From contig CAKMRJ010005412.1 of NCBI GenBank assembly GCA_928212115.1, forward strand, positions 252,112,484-252,176,483: 64,000 bases of DNA, written 5' to 3'. Below are positions 29,901-42,000 of the stretch, piece by piece. The translations under genes were made by a program, and so were the position numbers. The first letter of the stretch is position 1; each line of letters starts with the position of its first letter. The notes beneath the pieces were generated by a model. It was not told the origin of the DNA. It saw only the letters and a program-made list of their open reading frames with translations, and did not search any database. This stretch comes from Lactuca virosa. Lineage: Eukaryota; Streptophyta; Magnoliopsida; Asterales; Asteraceae.

Positions 29901-30772
29901 CCGAAACAACAAATAATGAGTAATCAATATGGTGATTAAATAAAAGTGTTTTATTTATACTCAAAAGTTTGGGGCCATATAAGATTAGTATTATTCTTGT
30001 GTTTCAATTTGCATGTTTTGACTTCCTAAATAATTGAGTTATTTGAGAATAATCGAATTATTTGAATGTTCCACAGTCGCTCATACTTTGGGAGTAGGTA
30101 TGAAAGAAGATTGTCATGAATTGGTGTGTAGATTGTCTAAAGTGTATTAGACATAGCAAAAGTTTGCTACAACGTCATGAGTGCTTACGAATATGATTTG
30201 AGCATTGGATTAAACCCACGCTCACTTGGATCACTTCATGGATTTTATCACGAGTGATTGGTGAGACGATAATATATTATGTTCTTGAAACCGAGATGTG
30301 TGAGTTGTATCTTGCGAGTCGGTTACATATTGATAATATGTAAACGCACCAATAACTTGGTGTTATAAAACATATTGTTGTGTGTGATTCGGTGAGTGAG
30401 TACAAGCAAGCATTGAGTCGAAGTTGATCCGTTCCTTTTACCCTAAGTGGGATAAAAGCGATATTTGTGGGCCCCTCGATGATTTAGTGATGACACACGA
30501 AAGTGCTCGGCCGGGCTAGGGCTAATTTGATTTGTTCAATTAGTCAGTCGTCATAAATCAGAAATCGGGAAACAACACATAGACTGAGAGAATGATTTCA
30601 ATCCATGTCTCACGTCTATACGATATCTGGAATGGAGGAATATATGATCCCTTATCTAAAGGACGTGAATCTGATAAGATCAGAGTTGACAGCGACTTTT
30701 GAAAGCTACGATTGCTGATCAGGATCTGAAGTTATATGCAGAATAGTTGTTAGACTTATCCAAGTGGGATAT
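29901..30772 (+). other. E2 3' untranslated region and polypurine tract
   Basis: Blocks shared with E1 and E3 include CACAGTCGCTCATACT near 30071 and a CTTTTACCC/GGGATAAAAG hairpin (30435-30443 with 30449-30458). GGGCCCCTCGATGATTT follows near 30470. It ends CCAAGTGGGATAT before the 3' LTR. Confidence 0.7.
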
Positions 30773-31574
30773 TGTTGGATTAGTGTCTAAGTCCATAACT
30801 ATTTTGGTATGTACTTGAACCGATGGTGCATGGTCCTTTTGGGTTGCCTTCACCAAAGCAACTTGATAGGATGATTTATGGAGAAAGAGATTAATTATGA
30901 TTTACTAATATATTATGAGAATAATATATTAAAGGAGAAATCATATTGTTTAATTGATATTAGTCAATAATTAATTAAGAATTAATTTTGTGGCTAAAAG
31001 AGATTAATTAAACTTAGGGGACTAGAACTGTCAATTGTATGATAGTTGAATATTGGGCTAATGGGCTCTATATTAGAGGAGTGGACGAATTCTATAGGAA
31101 AACCCATTAGAAATCGTCCAAGGCCTCTAAAGGAGGAGTTCATGGGTTGCTTAGGGTCTAAGCAGTCAAATTAGGGTTTCCTTGTTAGATAACCCTAATA
31201 GCCTCACTATTTAAGCACCCCTAGGGCACCAAAAACGTGGCCAACTGATTCCTTAGGATTTCTAGACGTTTTTGAGTGCCTCTTCTCTTCTCCTTCTTCA
31301 TCCTCTTGCTCTTGGTGTTTGTGAGCCATTAGAGGAGTGACATTTGTGACTCTAAGCTTTTAGAAGTCAATTACAAGAAGGAATAGATTGTTATTGCTAC
31401 ATAACAATCAAGGTAAGATCTAAACCCTATTCTTATGTTAATATTGATTATCACATGCTAGATTTAGGGTTTATGGCTTTGGATGATTATTGCATGTTCA
31501 TTAGACAAACTAGATCCAAAGCTTTAGGGTTTGCATGTACACCATATAAATGTTGTAGTGCTCCTAACCCATCA
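30773..31574 (+). repeat. E2 3' LTR
   Basis: Same 802-bp length and ends as the 5' LTR, with about 23 substitutions and no indel noticed. It is followed by the target duplication ATATT. Confidence 0.93.
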
Positions 31575-31884
31575 ATATTTGGTTAAGGTAACTGGGGTAG
31601 GCTAATTATCAGTATTATGTATGAATGACTAGCGAAGGACTTAAATGAGAAGTGGTAAATGGCAGCGTAATCATGGAAGGCTAGGTGGAAATGATATCTT
31701 GGGTTTGTGTGTTTATGTTACATGGTTAGGTGGCAATGATATCTTGGGTTCTATGTAGTTTACGTTGGATAGACTGAGAAGTCTTGGTCTAATGCTTGAT
31801 TGTGATGTTATTATCGGATTGTTCGCTCTCGGATGGGTCATGTGTTCGACTGTCTATCTGATCCCTGACTACATATGACTTTAT

Positions 31885-32120
31885 GTATTGTATGGAAGAC
31901 CAGGATCTGGCCTCTGACAACTGTATGGAAGACTAGGATCTAGCCCCTAGCAATTATATGAAAGACCAGGATCTGGATCCTGGCAGCTATATGGAAGACC
32001 AAGATCTGACCCCTAGTAATCGTATGTAAGACCGTGATTTGGACCTCGACATTGCAAGGAAAGACCATGATGTGGCCCATGGCAATATGTGACAATAGTA
32101 CTATGATGTGGCCCATAGCT
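31885..32120 (+). repeat. ~33-40 bp minisatellite in SL3
   Basis: Six or seven degenerate units of TATGGAAGACCAGGATCTGG followed by a CCCCTGGCAA-like tail. The array lies between the donor-like and acceptor-like sites of SL3. Confidence 0.8.
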
Positions 32121-32585
32121 TTCACCCAAGGTTGGAGCAGGCCCGTTATTTCATGTATGATTGTTTTGTATGTTTGTATAGATACGAGATTTAGCTAGTC
32201 GGCAGTAGATCCGAACACTTTGAGTGGAAGTATTGTATGTATGATGGAATATGTGGTATATCGGGGAACTCACTAAGCTTTATGCTTATAATTTTGTATT
32301 AAACGTTTTTTCAGGTCGTTCGTGAGAAGAGCTTGGTGGGACTGTACACATGCATCGAAGATGTTTGTTTCCACAGTTTTGTAAATTTAACTCTGATAAT
32401 GCATGGTTTCAATCAAACAAATGTTACTCAATGGCTTTTGTAGCAAAGGCTTAATTGGTTATCTTACTTTATAAATCAAACATCTCTTTGAAATTTTTGG
32501 GACGTTGCAGCATAGGTTCATAAGTTTTTTAGTCCTAACTTGTACAAAAATGTTTCCTGTGCATGAGTTATGAGTGTGCCTCCAA

Positions 32586-32920
32586 GGCATGAAATATGAG
32601 TGTTTATATGTTTGCATGTTTGTATGCCCTCCAGGTATAATCTTGTATGTTTGTATGTTTGTATGCCCTCCAGACATAAGCTTGTATGTTTGTATGTTTG
32701 TATGTTTGTATGTTTATATGCCCTTCAGGCGGAAGCTTATATGTTTGTATGTCCTCCAGGAATAATCTTGTATGTTTGTGTATTTGTATTCTTTTATGTT
32801 TGTATGCCCTTCAAGCATAATCTTATATGTTTGTATGTTTGTATGTTTCTATGCCGTCCATGCATAAGCTTGTATGTTTGTATGTTTGTGTGTTTGTATG
32901 CCCTCCAGGCATAAGTTAGA
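32586..32920. repeat. Compound minisatellite with TGTATGTT octamers
   Basis: Runs of the octamer TGTATGTT alternate with the spacer TGCCCTCCAGGCATAAGCT, giving units of about 40-60 bp, seven or more copies with variable octamer number. It lies in the intron-like interval of LTR-F. Frames across it are repeat translations. Confidence 0.88.
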
Positions 32921-32924
32921 CAGT

Positions 32925-33185
32925 ATATAACTACCATATAAGTTTTGTAGTTAGAGTTTCAACAATATATAACTATTTTATAAGTTTTGAAATCAAATTT
33001 TCGACAATATATAACTGCCATATAAGTTTTGTAATCAGAGTTTCGATAGTATATAACTACGATATAAGTTTTGTAATCAAAGTTTCGATAGTATATAACT
33101 ATTGTATAAGTTTTATAATCAAAGTTTCGATAATATAACTAATGTATAGGTTTTGAAATCAGAGTTTCGACAATGTATAAATATC
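32925..33185. repeat. ~52-bp minisatellite in LTR-F
   Basis: About five to six units of ATATAACTACCATATAAGTT followed by TTGTAATCAGAGTTTCGA. It directly abuts the compound minisatellite and ends about 100 bp before the donor-like site. Confidence 0.88.
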
Positions 33186-33680
33186 AGTTTGCATAAACGC
33201 GAGTTTAAATAACAAATAAATAGTAGTTTATACAAGTATTCTCCCCCAAAAACTATAAAAGGTTATAAAAAGGGGTTATGAAACTCACATTGGGGTTAGC
33301 ATAACTTTAATAACAATTTAGGAAAGAAATCCAAAAATTCGTCTCAAAAATAGTTGGACAACGCTTCGCCTGCTGGATGAATAGTGATCGCCGGATGAAT
33401 AGTAACTCACCGGAGTTTAGCTGGAATATTGGTCAGAAAAGTTTGCCAGAAATAAATAGTGCTTCACCGGTAAATGACAAGTGTTTCATCAGAAAATTGG
33501 TCGGAATCTGGTTGGAGTTTCACTGGAAATCTTTTCGAAGGTTCACTGGTAGTGGCTGCTGGTGGCGGAGAGCGGCTGCACTGCGGTAGTCGGTAGTGGT
33601 TTTTGCGTCAAACCCACGAGAGAAAATAGCGAGATAGGGAGAGAGTGAATTGGTGAGTTTTGGGGGAGGGTGGGGTTCTA

Positions 33681-33687
33681 ATTTATA
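33681..33687 (-). promoter_or_regulatory. TATA box of LTR-F
   Basis: TATAAAT on the minus strand about 230 bp inside the LTR, followed by a pyrimidine-rich CACTCTCTCCCTATC stretch typical of a transcription start and leader. Similarly placed boxes occur in the other gypsy LTRs. Confidence 0.6.
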
Positions 33688-33916
33688 GTACGGGGTTGTT
33701 GTGATCGAGGGCCAAGATCGATCCCAAATGAATGGCGAGATCGTCGGCTAGGTGACAAGTTTCCAAGTCTCATGTCACAGTGTCGAGACCTGACTTTTTG
33801 CGAGTCAGTTTGATTTCTAACCAAATACTAGATCAAATTACACTTCTTAAAATATTAAAATGTTATTGTGAAATGCGGGATAGCTAGGCGAATGAATCGT
33901 TTGAAGGTTTGTTACA

Positions 33917-35863
33917 AGTAGGATCTAATTTGTTGTGATCCATTCTTATCCACAACAATGTCGATTTTTCGTGCAAAAGGAGTTAGAGTTACATATAAAT
34001 ACCAAATGATTTTATGCTTTACAGAAAATTATATGTATCTTCTAATTCACATCCTAACACGTCTAATGAAACATTTGAAGTTTCGTTATTTCGATTATTG
34101 TTCACGTGCAGACATTTATTTATTCGTTTCCTACAGATAATTGTAACTTTTTCATACAGACTTCGTTTCGACTTTCTTTATGTCCATGGTTTTGTAATTA
34201 TGTGTACTCTTTGTTTAGTGTATCATCTATGCATAATAATACTTAATACATATATCTATTACAATCGTATGTATCAAATCATTACTTATGTATAATATGT
34301 ATAATAAAAAATGATTGCTCGTCAATGATCTACACCAACCGAAGATTTAAATGATATTCCGGATGCATCTCAAAGTTTTTAACTTTATTTGAATTAAAAT
34401 GATTTGAATATTTTACATTAGGTCTATTACATGTGTGTTTAAAGAAAATGTGTTCGATGAATGTTTACCAAGTTTTCACGATTGTCACACTCGACGACTA
34501 CCTCTAAATAACCAGTTAACCTGAAATATCATGTGTGGAGGTGACACCTAATGCAGTTAAAGTGGTGATTCTATTGTTTTGGTATGGAAAATTTTACAAT
34601 TGTTAATTATGAACTAAAAAGTGTTGATTACTAGTGTTCATGGTGAATCCTCTAATGTTAACAACTCTCCTTGTTAAAAGAAGATATCTCCTTATGAACG
34701 ACTAAAAAAGATATCTTGGAAGAATCAAGCACTTAGCCAATATTCAACTACATGTTGTTGATTCTACTCGACATATCTGGCTACGATACTATGAATATTT
34801 TAGAAAAAGGGGACAGAATGAGTTGTGGACATAAGAACTCTTAACTAGATTCAATTAGCACCCTATAGTTGCCAAGCTAAAGGTTGTGATAGCAGCCCAC
34901 AAACATGACTGATGGGTTTATTATCATTGTCAACAACACAAAAATGTTCAAGTTCTAGAACCTATTGAACTGAAAGAGCTCCTCTTCAATACCATGGCAC
35001 TCTACCAGATCACCCCTGAGGTCCTAAAACAGTTTACATAGCTAATCTCGTCTTTCAATCACTATACATTTTTTATATCTCTTAGTTGGTTCAATCTCTC
35101 TTACGTTGTGCCTCCATATCTATATGTATGCTCTCTTTTATCTGATTGAATTGGATGTCTGAGATGGGATGAACTAGCAAAAGGGGCATAATAACAGTAC
35201 ATGAAAGATGGTTGACGAAATTCTTGACTAAGATTTCATCACCCAGAGTGTCATGATCTCAGGCTATGTTGGAAGTGACAAATCAATTATGCTTTAGAGA
35301 TTTTCAGGGAACGTTATCACAACCCAGACCTAAATCAAATAAGAAAACAATATTAATCACCGCTCATTGATTTCTTTGCAAATTAAAATAAAGAACACAT
35401 TTCCACCACTCTAATTGTATTGGAAAATCAACTCTGCTTCTCCTAATCTTCACGATTTCCTATGCTTCTGAGGTTAAGAATAAAACTCAATCCTGATTGT
35501 CACTCTCTAATCCTCGATTTTGTTGTTACTCCACCTTGAAGGTGTGTACGGTTTCTAAACCTAGAAACAATCAGGGAATAAGCCTCCATCGACAAAAAAT
35601 GGGTAATGCACAATGAAGAGAGCTAAGCCATCATTGGTTCACAGAATGAAATCGCAATTGTAAAACAACCTAAGTTATGGATCTTCTTTTTCTTGATTTT
35701 GTTAGTAATTGACACTGTCAATTGTCATTACTAATTATAATCTTACTGGTAGTTATTCTAGATGTGAAGAGTTTAAACCCAACCAGTAAGCAACACCAAA
35801 ATCCAAACAGGAACATGGATGTATATATTTCCTTTATTTGATTCTGCCTCCCTAATCCCATAC
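33917..35863. other. Unassigned backbone DNA
   Basis: About 1.9 kb between LTR-F and LTR-A. I see no conserved protein, terminal repeat or tandem array; open frames are short and AT-driven. It is contiguous with 48488-49158 once LTR-A is removed. Confidence 0.5.
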
Positions 35864-38116
35864 TGTAATGACCCACATTTTCCCATTCCGTCATCGAGGC
35901 TAGTTCTCTATTATGTTTCCTTGTTATGTTACTTTTGGCAAGGTTAAAGTTAACTTTTAGGGGCCAAAGTGCAAGAAAATGATATTTGATCATATATAAG
36001 GGTCATGGAGTTATTTTTTCACATTTTAGTGGTCTAGAATGAAAGTTATCATGTATTTAAAGAAGCTAAACCCTAAAATACGGGAATCATATCATTGTGC
36101 AACCACCAAACCCTAATTTGTAGCCTCCAATTTCATTTGAAGTGAGTTCATAATTTGGGTTTCCATCTTTGAGTTGTTGTAAAGATCCAAGAGGTTGGTG
36201 TAGTGTTTCTGGTGCTTTCAAGTGGAGTTTCTTCTTATGGAGATCATGTCATCTTTCTTCCTTACGTCTCCTTGAAATATACTATATTTACAAGAGGTAT
36301 AAATCACTTTCTTACCATCCATATCTATTTTCAAGTACGTTTCATAATCCTTGATGTATTTGGTGATGTTTGTCAAAAGTTCAAAATCTGGATAGATTTT
36401 CTGACCTGTCTTGTGGGGGCTGTAGAGGCCATTTTGGTCTAAATTGGAGAAATCACCAAAATCACAAAGTTTTGGGAAATCGAGTCTAGTTTTCAGAAAG
36501 TCTGATAACATCCTGTTTAGAGTTGTATATTATTTTCTATGATCAAAACACTGAACAAGTGTCGGTCCATAAAACTTCAAAATATGAAACTTAGACTTTG
36601 TTTTATCTTTTTGATTGCTTGTTTCTAATTGGGATTTTTTTGCAACCTTTTAAGGCGCTTAGTGGTATCTTGGTGAGTGTCTTAATCATTTCTTTTATTT
36701 ACATAACTTGGATTTGAGGTGAGTCAATTCTTATGGATTACTAAGTACATGGTTTGGATGCTTGTATGTTTTGTTACAAATTCATAACATTGGCTTGTGT
36801 GTGAGATGTTGTAATCTGAAGTTTTGATGATGTTTGGATTCTGAAAATATGTCATATGGAAGTAAGAAATAATTTAGGAGAAGTTTTATATGCTAGATAT
36901 AATAAAATGATCAATTTATGCATGAAATGAGTGGTAGGACCATGCTAGTGGTGAGGACTTGAGAATGTGGTTGAAATGTGATATTATGCATGTTAAGGTT
37001 ATGTTTTCATATGATAATGTAAAAGTAAGTAAATGTATCCTAGTAGGTATATTGTTAAAATGAATATTCCCCTACACACTTAAGTGTGAATTCATGTGGT
37101 AAATTTGTAAACATGTCTCGTTGTAATAATTGGTCAGTTTTGTCATGTTTATGCTATTTGGTGAGTTTTGCTATGTAAAATGCTTAATGGTGATATTTTT
37201 AAATTATAATGCTATAAATGACGTGATAAAATGTTGCATGTATAACTCATAGGTGAGACTTATTAATAAACTAAAATAATGGGATATACATTTAGTGGGT
37301 GGTAGCCTAAGTTTGGATACATACCCTGTATGGAAATTTTGGTGAGACAGAGAGTATAGCTACAGTTGGGTCTAATGGTTTTCTAGGTGATCATTCATGG
37401 TCCCAGTGTGCAGGGCTGGAGTGATGTTGGTGATCTTGGATGCCATGTACAAAACATCACGTTTGAGTGGGAGGTACGTTTGCGTAAATACCATATGAAC
37501 CAATCTCGAACGATGCATGCCTTGGGCGTAGTCCGAGTAGTGAACCCAAAGAACTAGAGACAATGTTACGGGTAAGATTCGTGCCTCACTTAGTGAATTG
37601 GGTCGTCAGGTAACGTTAGTAGAGAATGGGGTCTTCTGGGGAGGTTAGTGTGCCTAAAACCCTACACATGGTGAGCATGTTAAGTAATTAGTTGGGTGAG
37701 TCTAAAGAGTAATTACTATAGGTGAGGTTTAATGTGTAATTAAACAAAGTATAACTTTTGGTATAGAACAAGAAATGTGGTTATGTGTATGTGTGTATGA
37801 ATTGTGTGAAATATGCATGTAACTATATCATCGTACTTGGATTGACTTACTGTGTCGATACTGACACTTGATATGTTGTATATTTTCCATGTTGCTTCGA
37901 ATGGTACTGGAAGTTGAAAAGTAATGAGAGCTTGGTGATTTGGGATGCACTTTTGGGTAATTACTATGCTTAGTATGATAACACTTTGTGTAACGCCCGC
38001 AGATTCGGGCTAGTCAATTAAAATGAAATAAGCATTAAAAATGATTTTTTAATAGGAGATTATTTAGGATAAATAATCTCAACCAAGTCATTGTATATTT
38101 CACAAGGATTTCATAC

Positions 38117-38660
38117 ATATAAAGAACGCCGAAATCCAACTTCGTATGAAGAAGTTATGCTTCTTCGAAGTTTCGCGATTAAACCGACACGACTCTTCGT
38201 ATAGTAAAAAGTGAATTTTTGATAAATTACTTTTTAGCCTTATTGATATAAAATAAAGTCTTAGTAGTCATTAAATCAAGATCATGAATATATAGAATGT
38301 CCAAATCTGACTTCGTGAGAGGAAGTTATGATTTTTCGAAGTTTCAGCGCAGCAGTTCGGGCTCAGAAATCGAAATTCAAATTGGTTGATTGTTAGCCAA
38401 AACAATCTAAACAAGAATTCAAGATCTCGTAAATATGAACCCTTCAATATAAATACAGTTGAGAACGGAGTCCGTATGTAGGAGTTATACTTTCTGCAGC
38501 GATTCCTAACAATCTAAGCCTATCAAAAATATAAATTTTTGATAGAATGAGGATTAACTGTTGAGGTCTAAAGGAAAGTTGTAGATATCATCGATAGCTT
38601 TCCGAAGATATAAAGAACATCGAAAATGGAGCTCATATGAATAAGTTACGCCTTTTTAAA
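38117..38660 (+). repeat. Four-module U3 repeat of LTR-B
   Basis: Each module carries a version of ATATAAAGAAC, then CTTCGTATGA, then GAAGTTATG. The GAAGTTATG anchors fall at 38151, 38322, about 38482 and about 38642, giving steps of 171, 160 and 160 bp. SL-D and SL-C show the same four modules with the same steps. Confidence 0.8.
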
Positions 38661-38946
38661 AATCTGGAAAATCGTGCGCACGAAGTGCGCGACGCGCCTG
38701 ATGATGTGGCACCATGAGAGGGCGCCACATGGCATGGTCTGGAGTCGACTTCCTCCGACAGACATGTCGACATGGATCCATGAGATTTTGACACATGGCA
38801 CCATGATAACGTTACACGTGACACCTTGTAGAAGAGGCATATGTGGATCATCGATATCGCGACACGTGGCACGAGCCAGAAGGAGCGACGTCGCAGAAGC
38901 GCACGAGACGTACCCCATATGTACGATGCACACTTGGAAAATCACA

Positions 38947-38954
38947 TATAAATA
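38947..38954 (+). promoter_or_regulatory. TATA box of LTR-B
   Basis: TATAAATA after the modules and the palindrome-rich stretch, followed by CTCTCTCTCG and an ACCC-containing leader-like sequence. Confidence 0.7.
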
Positions 38955-40388
38955 GTCCATGTCGTATAGGCTCCTCACCCATTACCCCTAGAGCATCTCT
39001 CTCTCGAAAGCTCTTCGGTTTTAGCCCTTTTTCCTTCGTTTCTGACCTGCGGCGAAGCCCTGCGACACCCCTGAGTACTCATCTGAGTAGTAGCCTTCGA
39101 GTACGAGATCCCGAGTCAATATCTTGCCCGTTAAAATCCTGGTTCTCATCAATAGTACTTTGTAAGTGAGCTACTCTTACTCTACTTCTGTATAATTTAT
39201 TATTATAAGTTATACGTTGTTACTAGGAACTTATAATTAAGATTTATCAACGATTCCAAGTCATTATACTAATTGATCTACTTATGGGAGAGGTGACTAG
39301 AATGGTCATGTCGGCTTGGTTGTTGGATTTCAGAAAGGCTATACGTTGAAACGGTCCTGCCTCCCGACTGTCCTACCTGACTGAACCTTACTTGATCGAT
39401 CTTTATGTAGACTTTGGAATTGTTGAGATCTAAGTCCTTATGATAATAAGTTCCATGAAATATGAAATTAGACTAAGACTTAGCGTTATGTACATCTAGG
39501 TCTTTTGGAAAAGGTGTAAGGCGAAGCTCTGCCCGAATCACCAATCATCATACATTTTGTCAAGTGAGTGCATATTTACTTTCATCTTACACATAGTTAT
39601 AAAGTATCAAGATTTTTAAATGCTATTTGTTCTTATTATCTGTAACCAAAATGTGATATCTTAAATGGAATATTATAAGATGATTTTTATATGATTTACC
39701 ATATATGTATTTTCTTACCTATAATATATTGGGTAGAAATAGGTAATGAGGGTTGAATAGAATAGAGAGGGAGATCGGTGATGAAAATGAAAACAATAAT
39801 AGGCCTTGACTCACTAGTACTTCTGTACTAGGTGATGGTGTCATCTAGCAGAGTATAGATGATAACCACGAACTATTCTAGATAGTCCAGTGGAATGCTA
39901 ACAGGCTCACAACCTATAGGTGTTTTTAAACTATGTGTTCACTAGATGTACTCTAAAACCTATTGACATGTATAGTGGGAGGAACCCTTAAAATAATAAT
40001 TGAAATAAAGAAGATGAACCCTAGGATAAATCCTTTGGAATAAATATAAAAGAAAACCTATTGACAAATATCACGGAGGAATCCCTGAACTAGTAATGTC
40101 AACATAGAAGATCCTTAGGGTAGAACCTTAAGAATAAAGAAGAGAGTGGGGTTGGGAAATTGGGTTAATTGTTTGATAATTAAACATGTTAACTATATTA
40201 TTGTGGGTTGAAAACCTTATGTACACACCAGGTTTTCCAACCTGACCCACTCAGCTTCTTTGTATCACAAGTAGCGGTACATTGTTACATGCATGATGAG
40301 AGATTCAAGGAGATGTAGACCATTAGTAAATTAAGACATTGTAAGTCTATGTTCATGCTTATGTTTCTTGTATCAGTTATGACATCCC

Positions 40389-41160
40389 TGATGGGTTTTG
40401 AGCATTCTAACACTCCTATGGTGTAGATGCAACCCTAAATACCTTGGATCTATGTTTTCTCTATTATACATGCAAATATCATTTTTCCAAGGTATTGTTC
40501 TAACTAGCATAATATAAAGTACATGTAATATAAAATCTAGTAGAATTACATACCTCTTTGTTGTAGCTTGATTTCATGGAGCTCAAGAGCCTAGCGCCTC
40601 AAGTGTGACACCTCAAATGGCTCACACAACATCAAAACAAATTGGAATAACCATGAGAAGAGATACTTCACTCTAGAAATCGGCTTGCCCTCTTGTGTAT
40701 GCCTTCGTGCCAATTTCACCAACCAATGAGGTCTTTATATAGTGGGCACATTAGGGTTACACCATGTAACTCATGACTTTACCCATTCCTTATGCTCCAC
40801 GGGTTTTAACCTCCATGGAGTATCCATAGATCACTCCATGGGTTTAGCCCAACATAAGGAATCATGGATCATAAGCCCACATATATAAGAATCAATGATT
40901 TACACAATCAATCCCCATATATTTAATTAGTCTCTTTTGATCACTAAATTAATTCCAAATTAATTCTTGATCAATACTAATTAAATAATATGATTTCATA
41001 TTAATATATTAGAACTTATAATATATTAATATGTCACAAATATCCTCTTCTCACAAAAGGTCTATCCAAATGTCTCGATGCCATGCAACCCAAATGGACC
41101 ATGCCGGGTCGGGTCAAGTATATACCAATTATAGTTATGGACTTAGACACTAATCTAACA
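40389..41160 (-). repeat. E3 3' LTR
   Basis: On the plus strand it opens TGATGGGTTTTG and ends CTAATCTAACA. The polypurine tract (plus strand GTCTCCCACTTGG) starts at 41161, which shows this is the 3' LTR of a minus-strand element. Confidence 0.92.
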
Positions 41161-42000
41161 GTCTCCCACTTGGATAAGTCTAATAACTATTATTTCAAGT
41201 ACGACTTCATAACCCGACTAGCAATCGTAGCTCTTAAAATCCGATGTCGAACTCTGAACAAATCAATGACGCGTCCATTAAATAAGTGATCATATATTCC
41301 TCCATTCTAGATATCATATGGACTGAGACATGGATTATAATCATTCTCTCTGTCCATTTTTTGTTTCCCGATTTCTGATTTATGACGACCGACTAATTGA
41401 ACAAATCAAATCAGTCCAGGCTTGGCCAAGCACTTCGGGTGTCATCACTAAATCATCAAGGGGCCCACAGATATCACTTTTATCCCTTTAAGGGTAAAAG
41501 GAATGGATAAACTTTGACTCATATGCTTGTACTAACTACTTTTTTGAATCATACACAAAGGCACGTTTTATAACATCGAGTTACCAATGCGTTTTCATGC
41601 AATCAATGTATAACCAACTCATAGTCAACAACTCATATCTCTAGATTTGAAGAATATAAGATATTATCGTCCCCATGATTCACTCGTGATAAAATCCATG
41701 AAGTGATTCAAATGAGCGTGGGTTTAATCCAATACTCAGAACTTATGAGCACTCATGAATGTTGCAGCAACTCTTGCTATGTCCACTACCTTGGACATCT
41801 ACAAACCAACTTCATGACAATCTTGATTCATATCTACTTCCAACATATGATCGACTGTGGATGGTTTCAATAACTTAGTCATTCAAAAAGAATGACCTAG
41901 TTATTCTGGAAGTCAAAACATGCAAAGTGAAACACAAGAATAATACTAATCCTATATGGCCCCAAAACTCTTTGAGTGTAAATAAAAACACCTTTTATCT
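41161..42000 (-). other. E3 3' untranslated region
   Basis: It contains the shared block AATCATCAAGGGGCCC (plus strand, near 41450). A hairpin, CTTTTATCCC (41477-41486) with GGGTAAAAG (41492-41500), is equivalent to those at 13039-13059 and 30435-30458. Confidence 0.7.

Larger units (their letters stand above)
23756..31574 (+). mobile_element. E2: copia element with dead pol
   Basis: LTRs at 23756-24557 and 30773-31574 are both 802 bp and differ at about 23 sites by hand count (2.9 percent). The target duplication is ATATT (23751-23755, 31575-31579). The internal region (6215 bp) is almost the same length as that of E1 (6231 bp), but gag is broken and pol is reduced to unreadable traces. The LTR start TGTTGGATTAGTGTC, the primer site and the leader hairpins place it in the E1 lineage. 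Because the LTRs are much younger than the pol decay, it was probably mobilised in trans. Confidence 0.93.
22492..32509 (+). mobile_element. SL3: gypsy-type solo LTR, split by E2
   Basis: It begins TTTAACACCTG (expected TGTAACACC with one change) and ends GGGACGTTGCA. Flanks are GTATA (22487-22491) and GCATA (32510-32514), a target duplication with one transition. Without E2 it is about 2.2 kb. Its order matches SL1: U3 palindrome (22637-22651), TATA-like ATTTAAAG near 22693, degenerate palindromes near 23261-23360, W-box cluster (23370-23422), donor CAG/GTGAGT (23555-23563), minisatellite (31885-32120) and acceptor TTTTTTCAG/GT (AG at 32313-32314). The mutated ends make it older than E2. Confidence 0.75.
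21308..33916 (-). mobile_element. LTR-F: gypsy-type LTR, split by SL3
   Basis: On the minus strand it starts at 33916 with TGTAACAAACC, has a TATAAAT box at 33687-33681 and a donor-like GTGAGTTTCATAACCCC at 33288. It ends with an acceptor-like TATTCTTAG/GGA (AG at 21585-21584) and a GGGGTGTGGCA terminus at 21308. The donor block matches GTGAGTTCATACCCC of SL-D, and the end region (AACTCACCAA, then the acceptor) also aligns to SL-D. Without SL3 it is about 2.6 kb. Flanks are CTCGG and AGTAG, so no target duplication is visible. Confidence 0.65.

Noticed and set aside
31885..32120. Regular repeats with differing spacers resembling a CRISPR array
   Set aside because: Units are degenerate minisatellites in a plant LTR, with no cas genes and no constant-length repeats.
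33956..34310. Possible small host genes in 33917-35863
   Set aside because: Frames under 95 codons, AT-biased composition, no domain and no splice pattern.
38665..38900. Host-gene frame of 93-110 codons in LTR-B
   Set aside because: It lies in the U3 palindrome/G-box region of LTR-B and is open on both strands because of GC-rich repeats.
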